NCBI GenBank assembly: GCA_002336115.1
Contig: DDEN01000004.1
Span: 183,933 to 247,932, forward strand
Direction of reading: 5' to 3'
DNA length: 64,000 nucleotides
Source of the DNA: Chitinophagaceae bacterium UBA1953
Lineage (GTDB): Bacteria > Bacteroidota > Bacteroidia > Chitinophagales > Chitinophagaceae
In this document: positions 1-8,827 of the stretch, piece by piece
Layout of the letters: each line of letters opens with the position of its first letter
Numbering within the stretch: the first letter of the stretch is position 1
Notes under the pieces: model-generated
Seen by the model: only the letters and a program-made list of their open reading frames with translations
What the model was told of the DNA's origin: nothing
The model's database searches: none
Position numbers and translations under genes: made by a program

Positions 1-764
1 CATTCTTTTAAATCATTGAAATAAGCTGGCAAGCGTTTTCCTGCTATAAGAATATTATACGCCTGATTGGAATTATTCAGCAGTGGGTTAATCTTATCAA
101 TAATTGTTTGCAACGCATCTGTATTGGGCGTATAATCAAGCAGCCCGTTAAAAAATAAAAGTGTGTGTGCTGGATTAAATCCATGCTTTTTACAAACAAT
201 TTCTTTGCATTCTTTTTTGTCGGTTGGAATTGATGACTGATTGATGCCATACGGAACAAGGATGCATTTTTCTTTATCCAATCCCATTTTTGCAATCATC
301 CATAGCCTGTCTTCTTCCGAAATGCAAAAAACAAAATCTGCTTTCTTCAGAATAAACGTTTCATACCACTTCAATATCCTCCACCAGCTTTTGCCAATGG
401 TTCTGAAACGTTCATATTCTATGTTATGTGTATGAATAATTAACTGTACCCCACAAATACGTTTCAGAAATACGCCAAGCCAGGCAATAAAGGGGTGTTC
501 AACAATTATTGTTTTAATGTCGTTTTGTTGAATTACTTTTCTTAAGCGGAGTAAAGAAGTTAAATCAACATAGCGGAATTTGCTATTCTTTAAAACAGGA
601 TGAAATGTGTAATTTTTTATAAGTGTTTGATTATTATCAGCCGTACCTGCAACATGTAAAATACATTGCTCACCCAAATATTGGTTAAAGTGGGCAATGA
701 GTTTTTTGCCTCCTGAAAACCAGGGTAGAAAAGGGTAGGGAACAATATTCAGCACCTTTTTCAT
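1..764 (-). CDS. Glycosyltransferase, GT4-like, 3' end cut by window
   Basis: The minus-strand frame is open from an ATG at 764 to the window edge, so about 254 N-terminal residues are visible and the C-terminal part lies outside. It begins MKKVLNIVPYPFLPW and continues with SGGKK, the usual start of the donor-independent half of a GT-B glycosyltransferase. Further on are IIHTHNIEYERF and FVFCISEEDR, the pattern seen before the linker in group-1 (GT4) enzymes, then a start of the second Rossmann half near LVPYGI. The likely role is transfer of a sugar from a nucleotide-sugar donor during cell-surface polysaccharide synthesis. The substrate cannot be read from the sequence. It lies about 100 nt downstream of the YfhO-like gene on the same strand. 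Confidence 0.85.
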   Translation of the reverse strand, partial: MKKVLNIVPYPFLPWFSGGKKLIAHFNQYLGEQCILHVAGTADNNQTLIKNYTFHPVLKNSKFRYVDLTSLLRLRKVIQQNDIKTIIVEHPFIAWLGVFLKRICGVQLIIHTHNIEYERFRTIGKSWWRILKWYETFILKKADFVFCISEEDRLWMIAKMGLDKEKCILVPYGINQSSIPTDKKECKEIVCKKHGFNPAHTLLFFNGLLDYTPNTDALQTIIDKINPLLNNSNQAYNILIAGKRLPAYFNDLKE

Positions 765-863
765 GTGAGTATCTATTGTTGGGTTTTAATTTTTACATAG
801 TATTCGCTATAAAAATATCCGAGAGTGATTGATGAAATTTATCTTAAAAATTTATGGTTCATT

Positions 864-3374
864 TCATCGGGCCTGTTTATTGTCTTTCTTCCAATTCATA
901 AATAATCCCCCAAATACAATCAGGTAAATCAGGATGGTTGAAATAAGCAGAATTGTATTTCCGAGTTTATATGATTTAGGTTCAAACCGCAGCTCAATTT
1001 TATGATTACCTGCAGGAACAAACAATCCACGTAAAGCATAATTGGTTTTAATAATTTCAGTTTGTTTGCCATCAATGAATGCGTTCCATCCTCTTGGATA
1101 ATAAACTTCACTGAGTACAGCAAACTGGTTGCCGGTTGATTTTGATTCGTAATTGATAATATCGTTCTTATTTTCAATTAAACGGATGCTTGCTGTTGAA
1201 TCATAAACCGGAACAGAAGGTATTAATGATTTGAACCTGGTTTGCACGACTGCTGTATCTCTCAGGTTGGTGCTGTCAAGCGCTTTCATTTCTTCTTTCC
1301 CGTCAGCAACGAATTTAATGCCTTTAACAAACCAGCATGGGCCAAATGCGCCAGGGTTCATTTGGGCAACAGGCTCACCTGTTTGTGGGTTCTGAACAAT
1401 GAAATATTTGGTGTTCAGCATATCCAGCACCTGCATATTATTTTTCATAATCTGGTTTTCAATCAGGTCCTGGTAAATCTGCAGTTTTGCAGGATGATAA
1501 CCTCCAATTGAATTGTGATGATACGCTGTATTTGATTCGTTGGTAAAATCGGTTGTTGTATTTAATACACGGTAATAACCGGTATCCTGTTTAATCATTT
1601 TATCTGCATTCGACATTGTAAAGGCATTATCGAAATCTGTTGCATCAACAAAATTGTTGTCGTTCAGGTATCGCCTGTCAACAATTAATAAATCAATAAA
1701 ACTTAATAAAAGCAGGATTGCTATTACAGGTACAGGTTTCAGTTTTTTTGTATAAGCAAGCCAGATTGCACCCAGTGCAAGCCCAATAAAAATAATTGAA
1801 CGTAACAGGTCGCTTCCAAATAAACCTTTCCGGTCTTCCTGTATGGCAGTAATAAATCCTTTGCCAAAACTTTCGGCCTGTTGCTGCATTTCAGGTGTTG
1901 GTTGCTGACCTTTTGCAGCCTGCTGCAACATGGCGTTGGCCATGTTTTCCCTGATGCCTTTATCGTTTGGAGATACATAATCAAATGAAAAATAGAGCAT
2001 GGCAAGTATGGCAACGATCACTCCTGCTGCAATAGCTGTTTGCCTGAATGCTTTCTTCATCTCATCAACAGAGGTGGTTCCAAACAGCAAACGATTAACA
2101 GCAATTGATGCCAGCAGAACAAAACTCAGTTGCGGCATTACCAATCCCATTGAAGGTGCCCGGAATTTTTTATAAAGCGGCATGTAATCAAACAGGAAAT
2201 AGTTGATGCTTTCAAGATTATTTCCCCATGCCAGTATAATTCCAAACATACCGGCACCGAACAAACTCCATTTCATCCAGCCTTTTTCAAAAAACATGGC
2301 AAATACAAACAACAGCATTATTACTGCTCCAAAATAAACGGGGCCTGATGTTGGTTGCTGTTTTCCCCAATAAGAAATGCCGTTGGCAGTTTGCAAAGCC
2401 TGTTCTTCCGGATAACCGACTTCAGAAAGCTTTTCAGCAAATTTTGAAGTTTTGTATTCATTCCCCCCATTACTTCCGCCATAAATTCCGGGTACAAATA
2501 AGGTGAATGTTTCTGCTATGCCAACGCTGTATTTAAAGGCATAGTCTTTATCTAACCCACCACTGGTTGTGTTTTTATCTGCCGATTGTTTTAGTTCACT
2601 GATGCCGCCTCTCATACTTTCTTTTGAATAATCCCAGTTGGTAAGGGTTATCACAGCATTACTTCCAAATGAAATAATTCCAACTATCGCAGCGATGGCC
2701 AGCGCCTTTAATGCTGCTGCAATTTCTTTTTGTTTAATGCTGTAAATCACAAACCCAATGCTGAGTGCAGCAAGAATGAGTAAGGTGTAATAAACAATCT
2801 GGAGGTGGCTTGTGCTGAGCTGAAGTGTAAAACCTGTTGCAAGTGCAGCGCTTCCGAGCCAGTACTTTTTCTTAAATAATAAAAGTAAACCCGCAACAAT
2901 TAACGGTGCATAACCTATAGCAAGCATTTTTGTATCGTGGCCTGCACTTATAATAACCGGATCGTATGTTGAATAAGCGTAGGAGATGGCTCCCATAATT
3001 GCAACCCAGGGATTGATGCCCATTGCCAGCGCAAGTAAATAAAATGTGAGGCAGGCAAGGAAAAAGAAATTAGCAGGTTTGGGTAAGTTTAATGTGAACA
3101 GGGTACTTACATAAACAAACGAAACACTGTGTGTGTTTTCCATTGCAATCTGGTAGCCGGGCATGCCGCTGAACATGCTGTTTGTCCAGAGCGGAATATG
3201 ACCTGTTTTATCTTTTACCTCAAGCGATTGGTGGGCCATTCCTTTCCAGCCAATATTATCATGTGCGTTGAGTAATTTACCTTCAAGGGCAGGTTTGCAA
3301 TAAATCAGAGCTACAACTATAAATACTACAACTGCAATTGCATGCGGGATGAGTTTCTTAAAATCAAACTTCAT
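864..3374 (-). CDS. YfhO-family polytopic membrane protein
   Basis: This is an 836-residue inner-membrane protein with about a dozen hydrophobic segments, starting with a signal-anchor (HAIAVVVFIVVALIYC) at residues 11-26. The C-terminal periplasmic part contains YPRGWNAFIDGKQ and LRGLFVPAGNHKIELRFEP, followed by one last membrane helix. That ending is typical of the Bacteroidota YfhO-like proteins (family PF09586 as I recall it), which are GT-C-like and linked to glycosylation of lipoteichoic or other envelope glycans in Firmicutes. The function in Bacteroidota is not established. The start at 3374 is an ATG followed by KFDFKKLIPHA. It diverges from the small membrane-protein gene at 3442 and precedes a glycosyltransferase, which fits an envelope-glycan role. 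Confidence 0.85.
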   Translation of the reverse strand: MKFDFKKLIPHAIAVVVFIVVALIYCKPALEGKLLNAHDNIGWKGMAHQSLEVKDKTGHIPLWTNSMFSGMPGYQIAMENTHSVSFVYVSTLFTLNLPKPANFFFLACLTFYLLALAMGINPWVAIMGAISYAYSTYDPVIISAGHDTKMLAIGYAPLIVAGLLLLFKKKYWLGSAALATGFTLQLSTSHLQIVYYTLLILAALSIGFVIYSIKQKEIAAALKALAIAAIVGIISFGSNAVITLTNWDYSKESMRGGISELKQSADKNTTSGGLDKDYAFKYSVGIAETFTLFVPGIYGGSNGGNEYKTSKFAEKLSEVGYPEEQALQTANGISYWGKQQPTSGPVYFGAVIMLLFVFAMFFEKGWMKWSLFGAGMFGIILAWGNNLESINYFLFDYMPLYKKFRAPSMGLVMPQLSFVLLASIAVNRLLFGTTSVDEMKKAFRQTAIAAGVIVAILAMLYFSFDYVSPNDKGIRENMANAMLQQAAKGQQPTPEMQQQAESFGKGFITAIQEDRKGLFGSDLLRSIIFIGLALGAIWLAYTKKLKPVPVIAILLLLSFIDLLIVDRRYLNDNNFVDATDFDNAFTMSNADKMIKQDTGYYRVLNTTTDFTNESNTAYHHNSIGGYHPAKLQIYQDLIENQIMKNNMQVLDMLNTKYFIVQNPQTGEPVAQMNPGAFGPCWFVKGIKFVADGKEEMKALDSTNLRDTAVVQTRFKSLIPSVPVYDSTASIRLIENKNDIINYESKSTGNQFAVLSEVYYPRGWNAFIDGKQTEIIKTNYALRGLFVPAGNHKIELRFEPKSYKLGNTILLISTILIYLIVFGGLFMNWKKDNKQAR

Positions 3375-3441
3375 GGTGAAAATTTTCTGTTCAGTGAGGC
3401 AAAATAATGGTATTTTGGGGGATTGACAGCATTTTAACTAT

Positions 3442-3714
3442 ATGAAGTTGTTATTGTTTTTTAACCGGGTGGCTTTTGTGCTGAATATCCTGTTTTTTAT
3501 CTGTCTTGTTATGCGGATGAAATCATTTATTTCTTCGCAGGAGCTGGCTTCTGTAATTATAATCGGAGGATGGTTTTTGAGTGTTGTAATAAATTTTTTG
3601 CTTGCTGTTTGGTTAATTTTTTTATGGTTGCGTAAACAGGAAGGCATATTTAACCGGCTGAGTTTATTTAACCTCGCTGTTTTTATTTTTCAACTGCTTT
3701 ACTTTTCTATATGA
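3442..3714 (+). CDS. Small three-helix membrane protein, unknown function
   Basis: A 90-residue protein made almost entirely of three hydrophobic stretches (about residues 5-24, 37-62 and 71-88) separated by short basic loops. I do not recognise a family. Its stop overlaps the start of the downstream queuosine-precursor transporter by four bases (ATGA arrangement at 3711-3714), which implies translational coupling and supports it as a real gene. It could be an accessory membrane protein, but nothing in the sequence shows that. An antisense frame over the same bases (3438-3647) has no support. Confidence 0.65.
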   Translation: MKLLLFFNRVAFVLNILFFICLVMRMKSFISSQELASVIIIGGWFLSVVINFLLAVWLIFLWLRKQEGIFNRLSLFNLAVFIFQLLYFSI

Positions 3715-4511
3715 TTCATCAGATTATTAAGGACAAATCAACCCGGTTGTTTATTATTCTTGGCGGTTTTTTTATTTCCAATGCACTTGTTGCCGAAATT
3801 ATTGGTGTAAAGATATTTTCATTGGAAAAAACGCTGGGATTTGAACCGCTCAATATTCATTTGCTGGGCAATAGTTTGTCGTTTAATCTTACAGCAGGCG
3901 TATTGCTATGGCCGGTTGTTTTTATTATGACAGATATTATTAATGAATATTACGGAATGAAAGGAGTGCGTTTTCTTTCTTATCTCACTGCCGGTTTAAT
4001 AGCTTTTGCATTTCTTATATTCATTTTTGCAATGAAACTTGTGCCTGCAGATTTTTTTATTACAAGCAAGCAGGGTAGTGGGGTGCCGGATATGGAAAAA
4101 GCTTATAACAGTGTACTTGGGCAGGGCGGATTTATCATTGTAGGTTCTTTAACTGCTTTTATTCTGGGGCAGTTAATTGATGTGTTTGTGTTTCATAAAA
4201 TCAAGAAAGTAACGGGTGAAAAAGGAATATGGTTGCGGGCAACAGGTTCAACTATTGTATCGCAGTTTATCGACAGTTTTGTAGTGCTGTTTATTGCTTT
4301 CTACATTGGTACAAGGGTAAACAGTACAGGAAATGATTTTGTATGGCCTTTCAGTTTGTTTATTGCAGTTGGTATTGTAAATTATATCTACAAGTTTTTT
4401 GTTGCAATTGTTTTAACTCCGGTAATTTATATTGTTCATGGCTGGATAGAAAAATACCTTGGTCATGAACTGGCAGCAGAAATGAAAAATGCAGCAATGA
4501 AAGATGAGTGA
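3711..4511 (+). CDS. yhhQ: Queuosine precursor transporter (YhhQ/VUT family)
   Basis: The 266-residue protein has six or more membrane helices. It carries the family hallmarks: an N-terminal NALVAEIIGVKIF, the central TDIINEYYG motif (residues about 76-84) and a later GQLIDVFVFHKIKK with TGEKGIWLRATGST. These identify the vitamin-uptake-transporter (formerly DUF165) family, whose characterised member YhhQ imports 7-cyano-7-deazaguanine or related queuosine precursors. It is probably an inner-membrane importer used in tRNA queuosine salvage. It is coupled to the upstream small membrane protein by a four-base overlap and ends just before a convergent Nudix gene. Confidence 0.88.
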   Translation: MIHQIIKDKSTRLFIILGGFFISNALVAEIIGVKIFSLEKTLGFEPLNIHLLGNSLSFNLTAGVLLWPVVFIMTDIINEYYGMKGVRFLSYLTAGLIAFAFLIFIFAMKLVPADFFITSKQGSGVPDMEKAYNSVLGQGGFIIVGSLTAFILGQLIDVFVFHKIKKVTGEKGIWLRATGSTIVSQFIDSFVVLFIAFYIGTRVNSTGNDFVWPFSLFIAVGIVNYIYKFFVAIVLTPVIYIVHGWIEKYLGHELAAEMKNAAMKDE

Positions 4512-4513
4512 TT

Positions 4514-4966
4514 TTATAATGTTTCTTTCAGCATTTTTGCCACAACCTTGTCGATGGGAAGTGTAACGGTATCTTCCGAAAAATCACTCCATTCAATTAA
4601 ACGTACCACTTCCGATTCTCCCATTGGATCAGCAACCTGTTCAGGTGTAAAATCAAATGGTGTTTGTTTAAACTCAACATTGATCGGCTCGTTTGGATGA
4701 ACGAAATAATAGATGGAAATAATCTGGTAAGCTGGGTTAAATGCACTTTGTTGGTAAAAATCAGTAGTGTAAATATGATCACCAACAGTAACATCAAGGT
4801 TCAGCTCTTCCATCATTTCCCGCTTTAAACAATCTCTTGTTCCTTCGCCTATTTCCAGTCCGCCGCCGGGAAACTTGGTGATGTATGCTCCACGTATAAA
4901 TTCATCGCTTACAAGAACCTGTTTGTTTTCATTGAGGATAATTCCATAAACCCGGATATTGTGCAT
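4514..4966 (-). CDS. Nudix hydrolase
   Basis: The 150-residue protein contains a near-complete Nudix box around residues 35-57: GGGLEIGEGTRDCLKREMM followed by EEL. The REMMEE glutamates are the metal-binding residues of the family. Nudix enzymes hydrolyse nucleoside diphosphates linked to another moiety; the substrate here cannot be told. The length is normal for a single-domain member. Its start codon shares one base with the stop of the corA-like gene upstream, so the two are probably co-transcribed. It ends three bases from the convergent transporter gene. Confidence 0.88.
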   Translation of the reverse strand: MHNIRVYGIILNENKQVLVSDEFIRGAYITKFPGGGLEIGEGTRDCLKREMMEELNLDVTVGDHIYTTDFYQQSAFNPAYQIISIYYFVHPNEPINVEFKQTPFDFTPEQVADPMGESEVVRLIEWSDFSEDTVTLPIDKVVAKMLKETL

Positions 4967-5904
4967 CAGAATAATTTTTTACGCATGAAATAAAATCCAA
5001 TCAGCAATGAAAGGACTAATGATATTAAGATGGGAAAATAAAAAGCAAATTTTGTTTCAGAGCCCGGAATAGGAACGTTCATACCATAAATGCTTGCCAC
5101 TAATGTAGGCAACTGCATCATAATGGTGATGGACGTTAAACGTTTCATAATCTGGTTCTGATTGTTGCTGATAATACTTGCAAAAGCATCCAGCGTTGAG
5201 CTTAAGATATTGGTGTAAATATTTGCCATTTCAAGCGCCTGGCTGGTATCAACGATCAAATCCTGTAAAAATTCATCTTCTTCTTCCGTAAGTGCAAGAA
5301 AATTGGTTCGTTGCAGTTTCATCAGCAGCATTTCATTACTGCGTAGTGCCGTAACAAAGTAAACAAGGCTTTTCTGGATACGCATCAGGTTCAACAGTTC
5401 TTCATTTCGGTTGGCATCATACAGCTTTTGTTCAAGAATGTTTCTGCGGTGGTTAATTTCTTTCAGGAACTCCATATAACCCTGTATCACCTTTTCAAAA
5501 ATTTTCAATACCATCATGCTGCGCTTATCGGGATGACGGTTTTGAAAGGTGTTCAGAAATTTTTTGATGGCTCCGTTATCAAACGAGTTTACTGTTACAA
5601 TCTGGTTATGGGTTAAGATAATACAGATGGGAATTGTAATATAGAAAGCATCACTGTCATTGAAGGAATTGTTTTCGGCAGGTGTTTTCAATACAATCAG
5701 CTTTACATTATCCTCCAGTTCAAAACGTGAACGTTCATCAATATCCAATGAGTCAGAAAGAAAATCAATTGGTATATCAAGGGCATCTGAAATTTCTGTA
5801 AACTCTTCCTGTTTCAGAGGGGGAACAATATTGATCCACGCCCCTGTTTCAGGCTTTTCAATTTCAAATGTTTGTCCGTTCTCATTTTTGAAAAATTGCA
5901 GCAT
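4966..5904 (-). CDS. corA: CorA-family magnesium/cobalt transporter
   Basis: The 312-residue protein ends in two membrane helices, the first followed by YGMNVPIPGS, the signature loop (GMN plus acidic or polar residues) of the CorA pore. The preceding 250 residues are the soluble funnel with long charged helices, for example the stretch with KEINHRRNILEQKL. CorA proteins form pentameric inner-membrane channels for Mg2+, sometimes Co2+ or Ni2+. The length is normal. It lies first in a likely two-gene unit with the Nudix gene downstream. Confidence 0.9.
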   Translation of the reverse strand: MLQFFKNENGQTFEIEKPETGAWINIVPPLKQEEFTEISDALDIPIDFLSDSLDIDERSRFELEDNVKLIVLKTPAENNSFNDSDAFYITIPICIILTHNQIVTVNSFDNGAIKKFLNTFQNRHPDKRSMMVLKIFEKVIQGYMEFLKEINHRRNILEQKLYDANRNEELLNLMRIQKSLVYFVTALRSNEMLLMKLQRTNFLALTEEEDEFLQDLIVDTSQALEMANIYTNILSSTLDAFASIISNNQNQIMKRLTSITIMMQLPTLVASIYGMNVPIPGSETKFAFYFPILISLVLSLLIGFYFMRKKLF

Positions 5905-5931
5905 GGTGCCGCAAAGGTAACGACCTCGTTT

Positions 5932-6504
5932 TTAATCGGCGATGGAAAATTCAACCGCTTCATTTTTTCTGTTTCGCATCGTTTTGTAATGATGCGTTGT
6001 ATGAAACAGGTTAAAATAAAGCAGCTCTCTTACAGTAATCATTCCAAAGGCAGGGTGTGGCAACTGGTAGTTATCTATATTCTCATCTTCCCAGTAATAA
6101 CGAACCTGGTCGAGGTATTTTTTTGTAACCTGTTCAAATCGTGCAATCAGTTTTTTTCTTGCACCTTTTTCATCCTTTACAACAGGAATATAGCGTTCAT
6201 TTGCTTCAAAACCGGCTTCAAGTTTTTTGATATACTCATCTTCCAGCTCTTCATAATGAAGTGATTCATGGCTTGGTTTCCCGAATTTCCATTTGAGAAT
6301 GAACTTGGGAGTTACAATTCCCAGCCAGCTTCTGTTGAAAGTTAAGGAAAGGTGTTCCAGGTTTTCAGCAGCCGACCATTGTTCAGATTTATAAAAGAAA
6401 ACATGATCGTCCATTTGCCGGCATAGTTCAATAATGTCGGCTATAGTTTCTTCTGCATGGTTCAGAATCTGAAACTTGTTTAAATGGTAGCGTTTAATTA
6501 ACAT
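5932..6504 (-). CDS. DinB-superfamily protein
   Basis: I chose the ATG at 6504 (MLIKRYHLNKF), giving 190 residues. A longer open frame to 6597 would overlap dapF and adds no recognisable sequence. WSAAENLEHLSL near residue 50 and HTTHHYKTMRNR near the C-terminus match the DinB/YfiT-like four-helix metal-binding fold, with the histidines as probable metal ligands. Related enzymes are thiol-dependent transferases or have unknown activity. No substrate can be assigned. It follows dapF by about 40 nt on the same strand and is probably in the same operon. Confidence 0.75.
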   Translation of the reverse strand: MLIKRYHLNKFQILNHAEETIADIIELCRQMDDHVFFYKSEQWSAAENLEHLSLTFNRSWLGIVTPKFILKWKFGKPSHESLHYEELEDEYIKKLEAGFEANERYIPVVKDEKGARKKLIARFEQVTKKYLDQVRYYWEDENIDNYQLPHPAFGMITVRELLYFNLFHTTHHYKTMRNRKNEAVEFSIAD

Positions 6505-6545
6505 GGTTAGGGTTTTTGGTACAGGATTATTGGATAATTGGTTTT

Positions 6546-7325
6546 TTATACTTTTATTGTTCCGGAAAAAACAAACCGTGCTAGTCCACAAAGCCAAATA
6601 TCCTCAAAGTCTGTTTCCGAAAGCTTATTGAATTTTACTTTCAGTTCTCCGCCTGGTGTTACTATTCTTCTCTCTTGTTTGCCTGTTTCTTTATCGCTTG
6701 AAGCAACAGCAGCGGCTGTTACACCTGTTCCGCAAGAGAGCGTTTCAGCTTCAACACCACGTTCATACGTACGCACACTCAGGTAGGCTGCATGAACTTC
6801 AACAAAATTAACATTGATGCCTTCTTTTAAAAAAGGGGGTGAATTGCGGATTGCTCTTCCTTCAGCAAACACATCGGTTTTTACGTTATCCTTATTCCAC
6901 TTGATATAATGGGGTGATCCTGTGTTTAAAACAGAAAAATTTTCGTGCCTTTCAATTGCGTGAACATCTTTCATTTTCAATTCTACCCAATCATTTTCGC
7001 CAACCACGGCTTCGTGAAACCCGTCTGTAGCAAGGAATTCAGCCGATTTGTCGATTATGTTCAGATGCTTGGCAAATGCAACCAGGCACCGGCCGCCGTT
7101 ACCGCACATACTGCCTTCATTGCCATCCGCATTATAGTACACCATTTCAAAATCGTACCCCTTTTTAAGCTGCAACATCATCAAACCATCGGCTCCTATG
7201 CCAAATCTCCTATCGCATAAATTGGATATTTGTACGCTGTTTAACTGCGTAAATTTACCAACACGGTTATCTAATATAACGAAGTCATTTCCGGTTCCCT
7301 GGTATTTATAAAAATCAATCATCAT
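6546..7325 (-). CDS. dapF: Diaminopimelate epimerase
   Basis: DapF interconverts LL- and meso-diaminopimelate for lysine and peptidoglycan synthesis in the cytoplasm. The 259-residue protein has both catalytic cysteines in their family motifs: MCGNGGRC at about residue 73 and SCGTGVTA at about residue 200. It opens with FYKYQGTGNDFVILDN, another family signature. The length is slightly below the usual 270-280. The start overlaps the end of the nucleoside phosphorylase gene by four bases, indicating co-translation. Confidence 0.95.
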   Translation of the reverse strand: MMIDFYKYQGTGNDFVILDNRVGKFTQLNSVQISNLCDRRFGIGADGLMMLQLKKGYDFEMVYYNADGNEGSMCGNGGRCLVAFAKHLNIIDKSAEFLATDGFHEAVVGENDWVELKMKDVHAIERHENFSVLNTGSPHYIKWNKDNVKTDVFAEGRAIRNSPPFLKEGINVNFVEVHAAYLSVRTYERGVEAETLSCGTGVTAAAVASSDKETGKQERRIVTPGGELKVKFNKLSETDFEDIWLCGLARFVFSGTIKV

Positions 7326-8197
7326 ATTCCTGCAATAATTTCAAGCGATTTTTTAATTAATCCCTCAACAGCGGCTGCGCCGTCTTTACTGAATTCTTTT
7401 TTAATGCGGTTGGCAACAATAACATTTAGTGAAAGACATTGATGCCCCATCAGCTTGCCCAAGCCGTAAATGGCTGAGGTTTCCATTTCAAAATTGCTGA
7501 TACGGTGCTGCCCGAAGTGAAAATGAGTTAACCTGTCAACAAATGCAGGATTCGATAGGCCAAGTCGTAATACACGTCCTTGTGGCCCATAAAAACCCGG
7601 ACAGGTAACTGTAATGCCTCTGTGATAGCCTTGCACAAAATGTTTTAATAACTGCGATCCTGCTCCTGTTATATATGGTGCAGACAGAGAATTGTGTATT
7701 TGCGTATGTGTTACAAATGCCTGCAATAGTTCTTTTTCTTCATCATTGTTATCTCGCCTGTAAAAATGGAGCAGGTTATCAACACCCAATCCATGTGTTG
7801 ATGCAACAAATTCATCAACGGGAATATCGGCCTGTAATGAACCCGATGTGCCAAGCCGCATAATATGCAGTGAGTTCAGCTCGGGCTTTACCGTTCTTGT
7901 TTCAAAATCTATATTGGCAAGCGCATCCAGTTCATTCATTACAATATCAATATTATCGGGGCCAATACCTGTTGATACAACTGAAATTCTTTTCTTACCG
8001 ATATAGCCTGTGTGTGTAATAAACTCCCTGTGTTGACTTTTGTGTTCAACTTTGTCGAAATATTTTGAAACTTCTTTTACACGGTCAGGATCACCAACTG
8101 TTATAACGGTTGAGGCCAGTTCATCAGGACGAACATCGAGGTGATAAATTGCACCTCTGTTGTTGATGATTAATTCACTTTCAGCAATTCTTTGCAT
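7322..8197 (-). CDS. Nucleoside phosphorylase (uridine phosphorylase-like)
   Basis: A 291-residue PNP/UDP-family phosphorylase. The N-terminal VGDPDRVKEVSKYFD is the phosphate-binding start of the family, VVSTGIGPDNIDIVMNEL carries the conserved glycine loop, and NFEMETSAIYGLG holds the Glu-Met-Glu motif that contacts ribose. The enzyme would cleave a nucleoside with phosphate to give base and ribose 1-phosphate for salvage; pyrimidine specificity is likely but unproven. It is first in a run with dapF. The tRNA-Cys gene diverges from it, with that promoter starting eight bases beyond its start codon. Confidence 0.88.
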   Translation of the reverse strand: MQRIAESELIINNRGAIYHLDVRPDELASTVITVGDPDRVKEVSKYFDKVEHKSQHREFITHTGYIGKKRISVVSTGIGPDNIDIVMNELDALANIDFETRTVKPELNSLHIMRLGTSGSLQADIPVDEFVASTHGLGVDNLLHFYRRDNNDEEKELLQAFVTHTQIHNSLSAPYITGAGSQLLKHFVQGYHRGITVTCPGFYGPQGRVLRLGLSNPAFVDRLTHFHFGQHRISNFEMETSAIYGLGKLMGHQCLSLNVIVANRIKKEFSKDGAAAVEGLIKKSLEIIAGI

Positions 8198-8204
8198 AGT
8201 TACT

Positions 8205-8232
8205 TGAGATTTGTACGAAATTACTACATTTG
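8205..8232 (+). promoter_or_regulatory. Bacteroidota-type promoter for tRNA-Cys
   Basis: TTG at 8205-8207 and TACATTTG at 8225-8232 are 17 nt apart and match the -33/-7 pattern of the phylum. The -7 element ends 13 nt before the tRNA, so transcription would start only a few bases upstream of the mature 5' end. Confidence 0.7.
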
Positions 8233-8245
8233 CAACTCTTTAAAC

Positions 8246-8316
8246 GGTCCTGTGGCCGAGTGGCTAGGCAGAGCTCTGCAAAAGCTCCTACAGCGGTTCG
8301 AATCCGCTCGGGACCT
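8246..8316 (+). tRNA. tRNA-Cys (anticodon GCA)
   Basis: A full cloverleaf can be folded. The acceptor stem GGTCCTG pairs with CGGGACC (one G-U), the D stem is GCC/GGC, the anticodon arm GAGCT/AGCTC encloses loop CTGCAAA with anticodon GCA, and the T arm AGCGG/CCGCT encloses TTCGAAT. The discriminator base is U, as expected for tRNA-Cys. The next bases are CC but no A, so the full CCA tail is not encoded. Confidence 0.95.
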
Positions 8317-8323
8317 CCGGAGA

Positions 8324-8351
8324 AAAAGCGTCAGATTTTACTGGCGCTTTT
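8324..8351 (+). terminator. Intrinsic terminator after tRNA-Cys
   Basis: AAAAGCGTCAG (8324-8334) pairs with CTGGCGCTTTT (8341-8351) with one G-U pair around loop ATTTTA, and the T-rich strand continues. It lies eight bases after the tRNA. Confidence 0.75.
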
Positions 8352-8368
8352 CTATTTAATTTTATACT

Positions 8369-8827
8369 ATGCGTTATTCAAACTTTTATGGAATTGTGGC
8401 AGGGCTTGTTATGATTACGGCTGCTGCGTTTCCCTGGATTTATATTTCTTCTATTGATGCTACGGTAACGGGCTTTGGCTCTGCAACTATTACTAAGTTT
8501 GGAAAGCCTGTTTTAATGAACATTTTTTTATTCGCATTAAATGTATTGTTCTTTCTTATCCCTAAGTTATGGGCAAAAAGATTAAACCCTTTTGTTGGGG
8601 CAATTGGATTTGCCTGGGCCATACGCAATGTTGTACTGCTTGGAATGTGCCGGGGGGAATGCCCTGAAAGACTGACGAACTTATGGGTGTATTTTATTGC
8701 TTCATTTATATTACTGGTTATGACATTATTGCCCGATTTGAAAACAAAAACAGGCGATGCAAACAAAACAGAAAATAATCAGGCAACTGATGATAATACA
8801 GGTTCGGACTCTTCGTCATCCGATTGA
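8369..8827 (+). CDS. Hypothetical four-helix membrane protein
   Basis: A 152-residue protein with about four hydrophobic segments (roughly residues 5-25, 47-66, 76-92 and 107-125) and an acidic, Asn/Asp/Ser-rich C-terminal tail (TDDNTGSDSSSSD). I do not recognise a family. The ATG lies shortly after the tRNA-Cys terminator; a TAATTTTA element just upstream could be its -7 box. Its last 49 bases overlap the 3' end of the convergent ABC-type membrane gene, so the two C-termini are encoded on opposite strands of the same DNA. Confidence 0.6.
   Translation: MRYSNFYGIVAGLVMITAAAFPWIYISSIDATVTGFGSATITKFGKPVLMNIFLFALNVLFFLIPKLWAKRLNPFVGAIGFAWAIRNVVLLGMCRGECPERLTNLWVYFIASFILLVMTLLPDLKTKTGDANKTENNQATDDNTGSDSSSSD

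Noticed and set aside
6505..6597. N-terminal extension of the DinB-like protein
   Set aside because: It would overlap dapF by 52 bases and adds no domain; the ATG at 6504 fits the family start better.
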